NCBI GenBank assembly: GCA_013396995.1
Contig: VWZP01010367.1
Coordinates: 124,252-188,251 of the forward strand
Length of the DNA: 64,000 bases
Origin: Dicaeum eximium
Taxonomy: Eukaryota > Chordata > Aves > Passeriformes > Dicaeidae
Direction of reading: 5' to 3'
Shown: piece after piece, positions 40,101-53,600 of the stretch
How the letters are laid out: each line of letters starts with the position of its first letter
How positions within the stretch are numbered: the first letter of the stretch is position 1
Notes under the pieces: model-generated
What the model saw: the letters and a program-made list of their open reading frames with translations, nothing else
Told to the model about the DNA's origin: nothing
Databases searched by the model: none
Made by a program: the position numbers and the translations under genes

Positions 40101-43100
40101 GGTCTACAGGCACCAGTCTCTTCTCTGTGGTGCCCAGTGACAGGACCCAAGGGAATGGCCTGAAGTTGTGTCAGGGGAGATTTAGGTTGGATATTAGGAA
40201 AAGTTCCTTCACCCAGAGGGTGACTGGCCACTGGAACAGGCTCCCAAGGCCAAGCACCAAGCCTGACAGAATTCAAGAAGTGCTTGGACAATGCTCTGGG
40301 GCACATGGTGTGACTCTTGGGGATGGTGCTGTGCAGGATCAGGGTTTGACTCAATGATCCTTGTAGGTCCCTTCTAACTCAGGATACTCTATGATTCTAA
40401 TTTCAAGTCTTTAGCATCTCTCTCTTGGATATAGAAGGAGAAACAGTGGAAAATCAGGAGAGAGAGGGCAGGAAGTTAGTTCTTGTTCCTGTTTTTCTTC
40501 TCTATGACCTTAGATAAAGCATCTCCAATTTGTAGGAAATATTATCACTTACTGCTGATCCTTCTGTCATCTTATAATAACACTCCCACATTGCCCCCTG
40601 CAAAATATTTTGAAATCTCCTTTTGCAGAAGTTTTGTAGTACAGTATATTTTTGGTTCTATATCATGCATGAATGTAAGAAGAACTAAATGAATAGATAT
40701 CTAAAATCAAAATTGAGAATGGTCTTCTAGGCCTGTTAGGTGCTAACCAGTATTAAACATTTAAGAACTGAGTATAAGAACAGAAAAGAGATATACAGCC
40801 ATCTTCAGCACTTTGCAACTAAGAAAGTTCATGGAACAGAAGTCTTATCCACATTCTTGATTTTAATAGTCTTTGATGAGATTTTTCCCCCCCATGGGTT
40901 TCTGTAAAATGTATCTCGAGTGATATATCTTCAGCCTCATTGTAGAAGTGGGTTTCATGGTTTAGTCATGCAATTGGAGAAAAAAAATGCATATCTTGAT
41001 TTGTTTGCAAACCCCTCCCTGATAATTTCACCTGGTACCCTAATTTTGTATATCATAAGGAACAAGTGAACAATTATTATCTTGTCCTATTCTCAATGTT
41101 GTTATGCTTTTACAAGTTTCTGTTATATCCCACTTCAATTAGATCTCCTTGAAACTCAAGAATGCTAGACACTTTGACCTCTTCTCCTACAGAAGGTGTT
41201 CCATACCTTTGTTGCACTTATTGCCCCATCTGTATATCTTATTTTATATTCTTTTGATGAGATGCAAGCGATACTCAAGGTCTGGATGCAGTAAGGATTA
41301 TCCAGTGGCAGAACCTTATTTTCTGTTGTGCTTTTTGTCTCTTCCTAATTTGTCCCTATCATTCTAATTGCCTTTTGACTCCTGGTGAACTTTGAGTGGA
41401 TGTGCAAAATGTAAGCAAATAGCATCTGCAATGATTCCAAGATTTCCTTCCCAAGTAATAACTACTAATGGAAAGCCCTAATTTGGAGCTCACTGGAATG
41501 ACTTAATGTTTATTATCGTTGAATTCAGCTGGCCTTTTATCACGCAGATGCTAAAGTGTCCTGCTATCCTGCAGCTTTTCACAGTCAATTTAATTTTTTG
41601 CTCTGTGGAATCATTTTGCAAACTTTGTTGTCTCCTCGCTCACCTCCCTTTCCAGATAGTTTCTGAATGTTTAAAAAACAACCTCAGTGCAGGTCCCTGT
41701 GAGACTCCAATAGGAACCCCACCCCATAATGAAAGTTATTTATTTCTTTGGTTTTGATTTTCTACCTTCTACTTAATTCACGAGGGGACTTTCCCTCTCA
41801 TCCTGTGATAACAAAATGTCCTTTAGAAGCTTTGAAACTTTGAGAAACTTAGTGAAATGAAATATAGCAATCCAAACACATCTGTAAAATATTTTCTTTG
41901 CTTTTCAACATATTTTCTAATCTTTCAGATAAATTATTTTTTCTAAACTATTTCAGCTATAATTCTTTATGACCTGCAGTGCATCTTGGAATTGATCAAT
42001 ACGTTTCATGAATCTGAAATTTTATGTACTTTCTATCAGACTAGTTTTAGTCTTTTGTAATTGTGTATTTTCTGTGCGTACTGTCTGTAAGAGTTGTCTA
42101 GTGTCTATTGCTGGTCCTCACTGAGTGAAGTATCAGCACAGCCGAAGGTTCTCATACATCATTTTTGCATAAAAAGGAGTCTGCTTTAGAACTCTCTGTT
42201 TTCACTGCCTCTAGTGAAAAGTAAGAATTGAAGAGATTTACTTTTCCTTTCAGTTAATATGTGTGTCAGTTTATATCTCCTTGAGTTAACCACAGGATAA
42301 TGTATTGCCCTTTCAGTTTGGAGAATGCGTTACTTTGCAAGTGAAGTTACGTGCAGACTTCTCAGTGCTCTTATAACACAAAGATCTTCATCTGAGCACG
42401 AAAAAACAACTAAATCCTTTTGACTGCACAATACAAGTGTTTGTGAAGAGTTATAATACACAGACATAAAATGACCTGTTCTAGGAGGCACTAGAGTCTC
42501 TTTGTACTAGGTGCAGGCTGAGTTAGGCACTCTCCTTCCCAAGCACAAAGACGTCTGCTTTGTATTTTGTTCAGTTCCTGGCTCTACTCTTCCCCTTTGT
42601 TCTACTCTGTATCAGAACATATTTGGCCCATAATGAAACAAGATATTTTATCAAGAATTAGGTGAGTCCAAAATTGTTTATTTGGGACATATTCTATATA
42701 TATATATATATAGCTACGATTTGTCTTTAAATGAAACATGAAATCAGGAGAGTTTCTTTCTACTGTTGACTCTCATTCTGCCTCTATCTGCTTTCTCTTT
42801 AAACTTTATGAAAAATGTTTTGAATTATTTTACTATTTAATTTTAAACGATATTTTCTTTTAAGGGAAAGAATAGCCCAAAGCACTTTATAACAATGGAA
42901 TAAAGTTATCTGAGCTTGAAGACATTCAGATAACACAGTGATTAGTGTAGTATTCACATGTATATGAAAGTATCATGAATATTAATCTAAACGTTCTCAT
43001 CTCTCTCTGGCACATAAACACTTGTATAAGATAATCACAGCTCTCTAATCTTTGTAATGGGCATTCAGAAAAGTGTAAGGCATTGGCTCGATTTTGCTAA

Positions 43101-44595
43101 ATGTCCTGAAATCTGCATTAAAACGGTTTAATCAGCCAGCAGGGTCACCAAATAATCTCTTTCACAGTTACTGACTGTTTGTACATAACATGAAAAACTG
43201 CTTTAGTTACATACAGCTTCTAATGAAGCTAAAAAATGCCAACTTCATTAATTCAAATCAAACACAGTTAATAATTTAAGAAAGAGGACACGACTGAAAG
43301 TCAGAAAGCTTTCATCTTTATTGTTTAGATATTTTAACATCTTTCTCATCTTAAATTTGTTTCTCCAGATCTGTGACACTCTGTCTTCTTGACATTTCCC
43401 ATTGAGAGTCCTAGTTTTAAGATCAGTTTTTCTGCTTCTCAGTGACAGTTTGACATACGGTTTGCTGGTATAGGCAATCAGGTACATCTGATCCAATATA
43501 CACAATATAGTATATGCACAATATACATGATATGTTATGTACACATTAGAACTTAGTAATTTTTTGAATCAAAGTTATTTGCTTAAAGTTATAGTTAGGT
43601 TATTTAGTAGTATTCTGTAGAAATCTGTATCTGATCCTACAGAAATGGGAAAAGTTTGTTCTACCACAGCTATTGATGGAATTGTTTGTTACAAGAATGT
43701 GATTTCTTGTCTCCTCTAAATATCAGTCTCATTACTGGCAAATGTATTCTTTTCTATCCACTGTCACTGGCAAAGTGCCCATGTAGCTCTCCATCTTTCT
43801 ATAATGTGTACTGTAGGGGTGATACAAGATATTATTTTTATTAGGTGGAGTTGGTGGAAGAAACTCAACAGCTGGACTCTGTGTACTTTAGAGAGCTCCA
43901 GGCTTTGCATCAAGTGAGTAGTTCCAAGAAGGATGAGGTAAGACATGTACCTACTAACAAAAACAAACCCTTTCTCTGTCAGAGAGGGTTCACACTTTGA
44001 GTATCAGCAATGAAAAGCTGACCAGATGCTAGTTTGGAGAAGCAAATATATTGTCTGATTTCTACCATTCATTATGGGGACTGATTGACAGCCATTGTGT
44101 TAATCAGATACACAGCTATTCTGTGAGTTCCATCAACATCAGACCTAAAGTCTGTGGAACATGTTTTGGGTCCCTACTCTTGAGTAAATGCCTCAATTCA
44201 AGTGAATTACAGGTATATATTGGATTATTTGATTATGGAACCTGCTGACATTGATATGTTTAAAGCAAACATAAAAGTAAAGCTTACTTTGAGCTGGAGT
44301 CCTAACTCAAATTATTTTCTCAGTGATTAGAAAGCTGTTTTACAGAAATAGGTTATCTAATGCAAGGATTATTAGACTGAGCAAAATACAGAGGTGAAAA
44401 AACCAGTTATGCAAGCAAAATAATTTGTCCCCTCAGAGTACTGTTGCTGACACAGAGGCTCTCAAAGAAGACCAGCACTTGCATCAAGCTCCCAAAGAAT
44501 TGGCAGGTTCTAAACTATCTGACCTGATCCATGACAAAGAGAAGTTAGAACGGTTCCAGGCTTTTCTTAATAAGCATTCTGCTAGGTACGTTTCT

Positions 44596-44669
<74 letters not shown>

Positions 44670-47600
44670 TTACCTTTTTCTAAGTTCATAAGAAATATTT
44701 GCTGATGATTTTGGCTATCTAAACGTTGACAGATTTTAGTCTTTTAAAAAATGGTTTTTGCATATTTATGAAACACACAGACACATTGTTCAGACAACTG
44801 AATTGTCTTAACATGTTTGCGGTAAAAATTCTCCTGTCAAAACATATTCGTATTACAGTTCTGCTTTCAGTTTCTGCTTTGACTAGTGGCAAACCCCTGA
44901 GTAGAACAATTAGCCTATAATGAGTAATTTTTTCTCTTTTTTAGTACAGATTCAATTTAGTACATTTTAAAAATTGAAGCTGGTTATTATAAAAATGTAA
45001 AAATAGAAAACAGGCATGTTATTCTCACAGTGTGAAAGCAATTACAGTTTGTGTTTGCTGAACAGATTTAAGTACTAGCTTGTAGCAGATACAATCTTAG
45101 GCAGGGTCTTTGAAAGGATGAGCCTGTTTGTTTTAAAAGTAAGATCTAACCAGAAGCTGACACTTTTTCTTTTGTCTTTAAATTGTCACTTCCTTCCTTT
45201 AATCGGGCTTCTCATGACATAGTGCTTTGTATATTGGCTGTTGCCTCTAGAAAAGCATTGCTATAGCTTTACATTGCATATTGGTCAGCTTTTTCAAAAG
45301 TGCCCAGAAAGGGGCATTTGGCACAAAATTCCCCTGGCTAAGACTCAGCATCATCACTTCTCCTTATGATCACATAAGTTCCCTTTGTAGTCAAAGAAAT
45401 ATACACTTCTGGACACAATATTCCTAATTCTGAAGGTAACATCTAAAACCAATTTGGATGGATCATTCTTAAGATAACTGACTACAAAAGGACTGCAGAT
45501 AATGAGTTCAGTTGGAAATTCTTATAGTGTAGCTGCCTATAGTCAGGTGACTTCTGAGTTAGTTGTCTGGAGTAGTGGTCTCCAAACTTTTTGCTCATGC
45601 ATCTCATCACTAAAAACTTTTTGAGCATGGAACCCTAGTGCACATATATATGTGTGTGTATATATATATATATAAAATTTTTTAAAATATACATTATATA
45701 CATGTGCTACTAAAGTTTTAGTATTTTCTTCCTGCCCCTCAACAAATGGTCTTGCATGGTAGGAATCAGCAGATAACAGGTCATGGATGGGTATTGCCTC
45801 TGTAATTTCCTGCTTCTTTGTTAATCAAAGACAAGTCCCATCTTAAGTGGTAGAACCAGGCAGAAAAATGTTTAATTTATGGAGCTTTTTTCTCTATTCT
45901 TTTTTATAAAACTTCATAATGAAGAAAAACATTTGAAAAAGTCTCAAGAGTGTTTTAGGGCTGGGTCCAGACTAGTTAGTCTGGAGTCCAGCTGGCTCGC
46001 TACAATAAAGGTGCCTAATTGTACTATAAGCTGAAGGGATCCTAGAACTAATGCGGTCTGGAAAATTTCAGAAAAAAACAACCAACACGTCATTTGCCTT
46101 TTCATCAAAACTTATGGTTCTGATAATGTCCAATTGTAAGTGATCCAAGTTTCAGGAAGGACAGGCAGCTGAGTACTTGTGCACAAATTCTGGTAAGAAA
46201 CTAAACAAAGCTCCATTAATTAATACTTCGTTAAATATACAGGATATATTCACACAATTGCAGGACACAATTTGTGTTACTTCGGGTTGTGAATTACCAC
46301 TTGTTAGTCTTGCCAGGCTAATTGACTGTGGGTGTGCTCCTGATCCAGTGTGCCAGGGTAAGCCACCACTCACCATTTCTCTTATACACTTGAAGATTAT
46401 ATATTTTACTTTTTAAAAAGATGCACATATTTGGTCAGTTGTCATAGGTAGATGCCAAGGAGTTACTCCATAAACCACAGTAATTTGGATCACTTGCATT
46501 TGGGTGAACTTAGTCATGTTGTTATGAACCAGCAAATGAATTTCAGTCTCAACAGAACTTAGGGTTCTTAGGGTCTCAAAAGCTTTTCGAAAGGAGAACA
46601 TCTGTTCTTAAATCAGTCAAATGCTTTTGTACATTTTACTCATAGATTAATGTTTTGAAAAGCCAGTTATTAACCAAATGGAAAACTGAAACAGATTTGT
46701 CTGAATTCAATTTTTCATATTTCCTGCTGCAAATACAGTGAATGTACTCATTAAAATGCTCATATAACTTCAGCTAATAAGATACTGTCAGAAAACAGTA
46801 AAATAAATTAAACTGAAATTGTAGATATATAATTTATTCTGTTGTCTGGTTTAAAGAACAAAACCATTCTATGATTCTGTGAAAGCAAACTTAAATTTAT
46901 AGTGTACACTCAAATATTATGAACAATATATAGATTTAGAATTGCATCATTGAAATGATTTGTCACTGACTATGACTAATGAAATAAGTAGTAGAATTGG
47001 TAATTTATGAGAAAGCAGACCACAAAAAGCTCTAGAAACAAATTTTGCCATTAATTGTTTTTTATCTGCTCAGCTGCAGACTGACTAAAGCTCTAGCACT
47101 TCACATGGGGCAGGAAGGGGGTGATTTCTTGGGCTGATGTTCCCAGCTGTCATCCCTGCTCCTTTCTCAGGCAATATAACAAGGAGGCAGAGCAGGAGGT
47201 GTCAACTCATCTCTCAGGGGCTCGCAGCCTCAGTACTGATTGAAATTCTCATCTGTTTCACTCTTCATTCTCTCTGTGAGCTCCACACTATGGCTCTGGT
47301 CCACAGTCCCTGCTGGATTTAGCAGTGGTGTGTTGAGGAGGTTACTCCTTTCAGGGTACCCCCAGATGCACCCTAAGTGAGATCTCTAAGACATAAGTTT
47401 GCTCTGCCTGTTCAGCCAGCGCCATGGTCTCAGCAGATGGTACTAGCAGAGAAAAAATGACATAAAATTTCAGCCCAATCTGACCAGATATTTAGGTCTT
47501 GAATACTTTGGTGGTTTGTGGTTAAACTAATAACTCCCTAGAATGTTGATGAAATTAACTCAATATTGAAATAACATTCTGTTTAAATTTGTTTGTAGCA

Positions 47601-50600
47601 TGGATCTCATGTGCTGGCTAGATATTGAAGAGTTCAGAAAGACGCTCGACAAGGATAAAGAAAAAAGTGATGAAAAATCTGAAGACATTAAAACCAAGTA
47701 CTTAAACAACAATTACTTCTTTGGACCCAACAGCCCAGCTACCAGAGAAGAACAAGAAAAGGTAGCAGTTACAGAGCCATTCATAAAAAACAATCACTGT
47801 GGCTGTGACTGAGATAAAAATCCACAAGTGGGTTTGCTCCAGCTTTCCCCAAGCTATCTCCTCAAATCTTATCTATATTTTTGGAAAAAATATGGTTCTA
47901 TTCTGGCTGTATAGGTCCCTTCCTTCCTATTCAGGCTTTTTCTCCCTACCTCTTACAGAACATCTCTCTTAAATTGTGGTCTGAGACCACAGCCAGAGCA
48001 TGCACAAGACGCTCAGAAGAAGTGTAAAAATTACTTTCAGGCACAGTGACTTGTTCCAGCTTTCTATTTTAGTATGTCAGTAAAGCCACAGACAGCAAGT
48101 CTGAGCTGTGGTGTTCTGATATATCTTGATACTTAGGCAATTTACTTGGTCAAGCTGGGGTATTATTCACCAGAGTCTGTATCCTATTATAGGTAGGGAC
48201 AAATGTAATCTGTTCCCTTTTATGAAAAGTACATGTGAGCCTTGGGTAAGCATGCATTAAGTGCTTTGCTTACAGTTAAGCTCATGCTTTGCTAAATCAA
48301 GGATGTAGGGAGATAAAGGACTTTTGGTATACACAAACGTTTATGTCATGTGTTATTGTATTTGGATTGCTTAGCTAATGCATTCAGGTGGAGAAAGGAG
48401 ACAAAGCCTTCATGATCAGCTTTCGGCAGCGGTTCTGCTAGAAGTTCAGCAATGTGTCCAGAAGAGATTAGAAGAACAATGGCTGCCATTGTTCCTGGCA
48501 GATGAACACCATGGGGCAGAGGAACAAGCAAAGGTAATTTTTTAACAACGGCAACACATACAGGCATTGTTTTGTGTTTGGCTCATAATTTACCATTGGG
48601 ATAAAAAGGTTCAGAGGAAAAGCAGCCCACAACTTATTTTCAGTTTACATTGAAAGAGATGCTGTAGCATGTACAGGTTGAAACATTTATCTTGGTAAGT
48701 GTGAAGGCAGTTCATCTGAAGGCTTAGTTTAGCTGACAGTATTATTATTAGATCCTAAATCTGAAGGAGCTGGTTAGCTGGTTAGCTCTGCTGCCAATCA
48801 GGCTGCCAGGAGAGTGACCTAATTTTTGCTGTACTGCTACATTCTCCCTCTGCCATTTTGCCTTAGCCATACAGTTGCACACTGAAGAAATACTACTTTA
48901 TGTAAAGGATTTGCCCAAGGGGACCAGAGCACAAGCAAATGAGCAAGCTTCCCATGCTGTAATTATTTCCCTTATGCTGTCCACATTCTCCCATCTGGAG
49001 CTGCAGTGCCTGTAGAATCAACTTCAGGACTTGTGAAATTCTTCTGAGTGGGGAGGTTAACTGCTACAAGCCTTGCTCCACTAGGTTACTTCAGAAAGTT
49101 GCCAAAAAGCTGGGATTGAGGAGCCTTTCACTCCTGCTGGTTCATTAGAAAGACTGAGGAATGGGCAGAGCTAACATCTGCCTTTTCTGAGTGCCTCTGT
49201 GGCTGTGATCCGTGTAAGGGGATCGACCTGCTGGTGACAGAGGCAAAGATTGGTGTTTTGCACTTCCACAATTGCTCTGACATGTGAATGTCATAGCAGA
49301 AGGAAACTTCATAGTTCCACCAAGCACACACATATGCAACTGCATTGATTCATAAAACTTGTTTTCTATCATCTTTATAACATCATGATGGTTGTCAGAA
49401 GTGTTGTCAGTAGTGCATATAAACTGAATATTTTCCATTGATTCAGAGCACTAAGCAATCTGGAAAGTATGGATTTTAATAAGAGAAATGGTAATTTTAA
49501 CGATGATTATGTTAATTAAATTTTAAAAAATCCTAACCCTCTGCCTTTTTAAACTGAACTCTGCCTCCTTTACAAGCCCTGGCAGAAGACCAAGCAATAA
49601 GCCTAAGCAGCTTCCAGGTCTGGAAGTTAACTCGTGCCTCTTTTTGCACCTGCTGCACTGTGTTGGCAGGGAGATTAGCCCAAGTAGTTTAGAAAATGCT
49701 GTATTCAACTCAAATAAACAGTTTACAGGAAATACATACTTCTAATGAGCTTTTAATGTTTTCCTAACTCCATTTATGTCCAATTGCTCTTTTCTCTTTC
49801 TTATTGAAAATTCAGAGGATGAAAAGATTCTTTGAAGAAAGTATTTTAGAAGAAGTGAAACCAGATGACATTCTCCACTGGCTTCATATTTCACAGTGAC
49901 AAAACAGTGTGGGCATGCAATGTAGTCCTTATTCAGGAAACCTGCCCTTTGTTTGAGGTGTAATTGAGCTACAAAGAAGTTGCAGGATCAAGTCTTTATT
50001 TCTGATACAGTTGTACAAAGGAACTAAAAATATTTAATCCTAAAAAAAAAAAAAAAAGAAAACCAAAATTTATTCCTCATGTAAGTGGTACCTCAGAACA
50101 TTATGGGTAAAGTAAACTCCACTACCAGTGGAGTGCACAGTTTGACTGTTATTGCCTCTTGTCTTCTCTAATTCCCCAGTCTTAATGAGCAGGTGCTCAT
50201 TTATAGCTGAAGAAGGGACAGCATTCTGTGCAGGTCCACAACAAGTTTCAGACATAAAATCCATAAGAAGACATGTGAATTATTCTACTACTGAGGTCTT
50301 AAATCATTAAAAGGCTAACCAAAACCCAATAATATTTAAAAAATAAAATAATAATCTTTTGTTCAACTATAGAAACAGGACATAACTGAAGATCTTTCAC
50401 ACAAAGACCAGCAAAAGACAAGCAGGATGTGGAAGGCAAATGAAATGTACTATGTCTCTTGTGTCTGCACTTTCACAGTCTTTTTCATTTGGACCTTGCA
50501 CACTTGCCACAATTTCTCCTGTTGACAGTGTGAGGCCCAAATGTAATGCTGTTAGAAGCAATCATGATTGTACTGGTTACAGCGGAATGATTACTCACAT

Positions 50601-53600
50601 TACACCTGAATTTAGCTCCCTACTGGATGTTCATGATAAATTTCTCTCCCTTTCTGTCTGGAGAGGTCATACTTGAAAATAAAGGTCTCTTGTCCTGAGC
50701 TTTGGAGCACTATTAACACTCCTTAAACTAATATTGTACTTTTAATTCACATTTATCTGTATTTTGCATGCAGTGGACTTATTTGGACAAGCTGTTCATT
50801 CCAGCATCTGGTAGTTTATTTATTATTGCAAGTGGATTACGTGCAGACACAAAAGGGAATGTGAAGTATGCAGCAGAGTGGGCAGGTTTAATCATATCTC
50901 ACAGTATCTGTTTCGTTTAGAATTGTTTTTTAATCTCACAGCACTGAGATAATATCAAATTTAAACTTTTTAAACCTTTGTAATAATACATTTCATCAGA
51001 TGTTTGCCAGTTTTTTTCCTCTTGAAGAGCAGTGAACTTTTTGTGATTGCCAACATACAAGTTGTGTACATTTGTTCAGTTGAACTTTTATTGTCTGTTG
51101 AAATCAAACTAGAGACCCGGTCACCAATTATCCATGCAAACCATCAGCACAAAAGGGATCCAAAGTGCATGTGGGTTCTGTTAACTAAGTTTTCCCTTTG
51201 TCTGTTTGTCAGGAAGATGGTTATTCTCCATGTTCTGCTTCAAGGTTCTTGACCCATAAAATAAGCAGTGTTTATATACTGGTGTAGGGATGGAAGCAAC
51301 GTTTTGTTCTTCCCTTCATGAATATGCCCTAGAAATAATTTTTCTCGCAAGTTCCCTAAATCCTGGTCAGAGGGAATAGAACATGTTTGGAGAATTGGAG
51401 AAGGGCTGAGAAGATCCAACCCTACTGCCTAAATTGAGCTGACTTTATTTTCACCAAAGGACTCTGGACAGCCACCACCCTCCTTGCCAGGGTAGGCTGT
51501 CACCCCTGACAGGCTCTGTGACAGGACACTGAGCATAACCCCTGTTTTTAAGATAAGTTTTTAAGATAAGCTGAAACCCTTTCAGCTTAGGATCAGGTTA
51601 GATTTCCAGGACTGTTGGCAACAACTAAAAATGTTTCTGACTGATGCTCACCATTGAACAGCACTCCACCCCTCCAGGACTTCAAGAGTTTTAAACCACT
51701 TTTGGAAGATGGTTTTCATTCATCCATCTGATAACAAAAGGGGGTTGTTTGGCTTGATGTTCAGCAACAGCACAAGAACTGTTTGTTCAGGAAGGCTGGC
51801 CAGTATGAACTTCAGTTCAAACAAACTGTCCCTGCATAAGCCATCTTTCTTTCTCCACCCTTTCCTGGCTGCCTACTGTTCTGTGCTTGGCAGCATGAGG
51901 ATTTCCAAAATGTCTCAATGACTTTAAATTCTATTTTACTATTGGTAGCTTTATTTCACAGAGAGCAAACTCTCTGGTTTCTGTGGGTGATCATAGCAAC
52001 ACATTTCAAACCTCATTTTGTTGGTGAGATCCCTGTCAGAAGCATTTTACAACTTTAAGCTATGTGGTTTCTGTGTTCCTTTTCTTTTGTTGTTTGTTTG
52101 CATAAAACTCAAACTGTTCTCTAGAAAAGTAGCCCATTACCATAATCAATAACAAGAGCTGTTTCTATACTTTGTAGTATGCAGTCATATGGTCTGAATC
52201 ATTGTCAGTCATTTCCTCTCCCATCACATCTTCCAAAAAATGTTCCCTAAACCAAACTGGAAAAAAAAAAAGGAAAGGAAGAAATGAAACCTTGCCACAT
52301 TTTATTGTATCCATGTCATAAACTCATAAACTACTGAAAGTTAGGGTCAGTGCAAAGATAAGAATCAGACAGTTTACACTAACTAATGCCTTTGTTATTG
52401 CTTTTTGAAACAAGGTTTATTTGGTGCATCTATTTCTTCTTTTGACAGCATGTGGACAATAAGAGTGTTTCTTCATCCAGTGAAATAATTGCTTTCCGCA
52501 AAGCGCTGTTGGATCCAGTGACAGCAAATCTGTTTCAGCGCTTTGTGGCACTGAAGGGAGAGCTGCTGGGGAATGGAGTGCTCTTTTGGCAAGAGGTGCA
52601 AAAGTACAAGGTATGGTGGTAAAACAGAGCAAAGGGAATAACATTCAATTTGTAAGCAAATGCATCCATTCTTGCCTATTAGGATAACTTTAACAAAAAT
52701 ATCTATAGGCTATCTCTTCTTCATAGTAAAAACTTTTTCACTGTTTAAACTGTTTTTTTCTTCAGTGAAAAAAACACTTCCTTTTCTTAAGGGTAGCTAT
52801 TCTTGACTGAAATGCATTATTCCTGTATTTCTTTATGCTTCTTCAAACTGTAGCATTCTTCTGAGTCTCTAAAGGAACACTGCTATCTCACTAATGCCCA
52901 GAGTTTGGCATACATCTGTTGAGCAGCAGAAATATGCAAGTATCAAAATGTTCCTTCTGTCTTTATAGCTGCTATCGGAATTTGGTAATTTCTCAAAAAT
53001 GAGAAATAACTTTAAAATTCAATCAACTGTACAGATGTAAAGATGGTATCTACCGAAAAAACCTATATGTACAATGCAGACCTCAGCTCCCTTGCACTTT
53101 GTAAAATCAAATTTGGCTTGAGCTGAGCTTGGGACCAAAGTGAAATGTGATGGGAAAGGTCAGCGAGGACTACGTCTCTCCCAAATATATGTAGTTTTGT
53201 GAAATTGCTTCTGTGTGGGTTGAAACACAATGGAAAACCTCTGGAGTGAAACTTTAAATCACACTGCAGCCTCCCCTGGACTGAGTGCAGAGACACCACA
53301 GATGTTTCATGTGTTCCTCATTCCTTTTGCCTCTGAGGTATTCCTGATGCAAAAGTGCTACCAGAGTGCAGAACCTCTCCTGGGCTCCTGAGCACAGCCT
53401 ATGTGCACATGGCAGGCAGGGAACACGAGATTAGCTAACGTGCTCAGAAATTGGGCTGTAAACACAGTTGGTGTTGCAGTAGCACTTGGAGATCCTCTGC
53501 AGGCATGCAGGTGTATTTTCACTGGTTAATTTTATGAACTTGAATTTGGTGTCTGCTTTAGAAGGTGAAGCTCCTCTGTTTCCAGGGAACAATCTCTCTT

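Larger units (their letters stand above)
39207..43844 (+). other. RGS22 intron 16 (4.6 kb)
   Basis: It holds a sense CR1 3' fragment (39966-40399), an older antisense CR1-group fragment (about 41060-41850) and an 18-nt TA run (about 42697-42713). The remainder is AT-rich and unassigned. Confidence 0.7.

Noticed and set aside
39962..40357. Open frames of 130 and 95 codons on opposite strands
   Set aside because: They lie wholly in a sense CR1 3' fragment and are not separate genes.
42694..42713. TA dinucleotide run in intron 16
   Set aside because: Short simple repeat, common in AT-rich introns, with no sign of function.
45575..45640. Sequence resembling a dispersed repeat (tccaaactttttgctcatgc and following)
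   Set aside because: It seems familiar, but I could not assign a family or borders, so it is only mentioned under intron 18.
50042..50056. A-run after the candidate alternative exon as a poly(A) tail of a retrocopy
   Set aside because: It is a genomic A tract without AATAAA or target-site duplication, and the sequence before it is not a processed copy of RGS22 exons.
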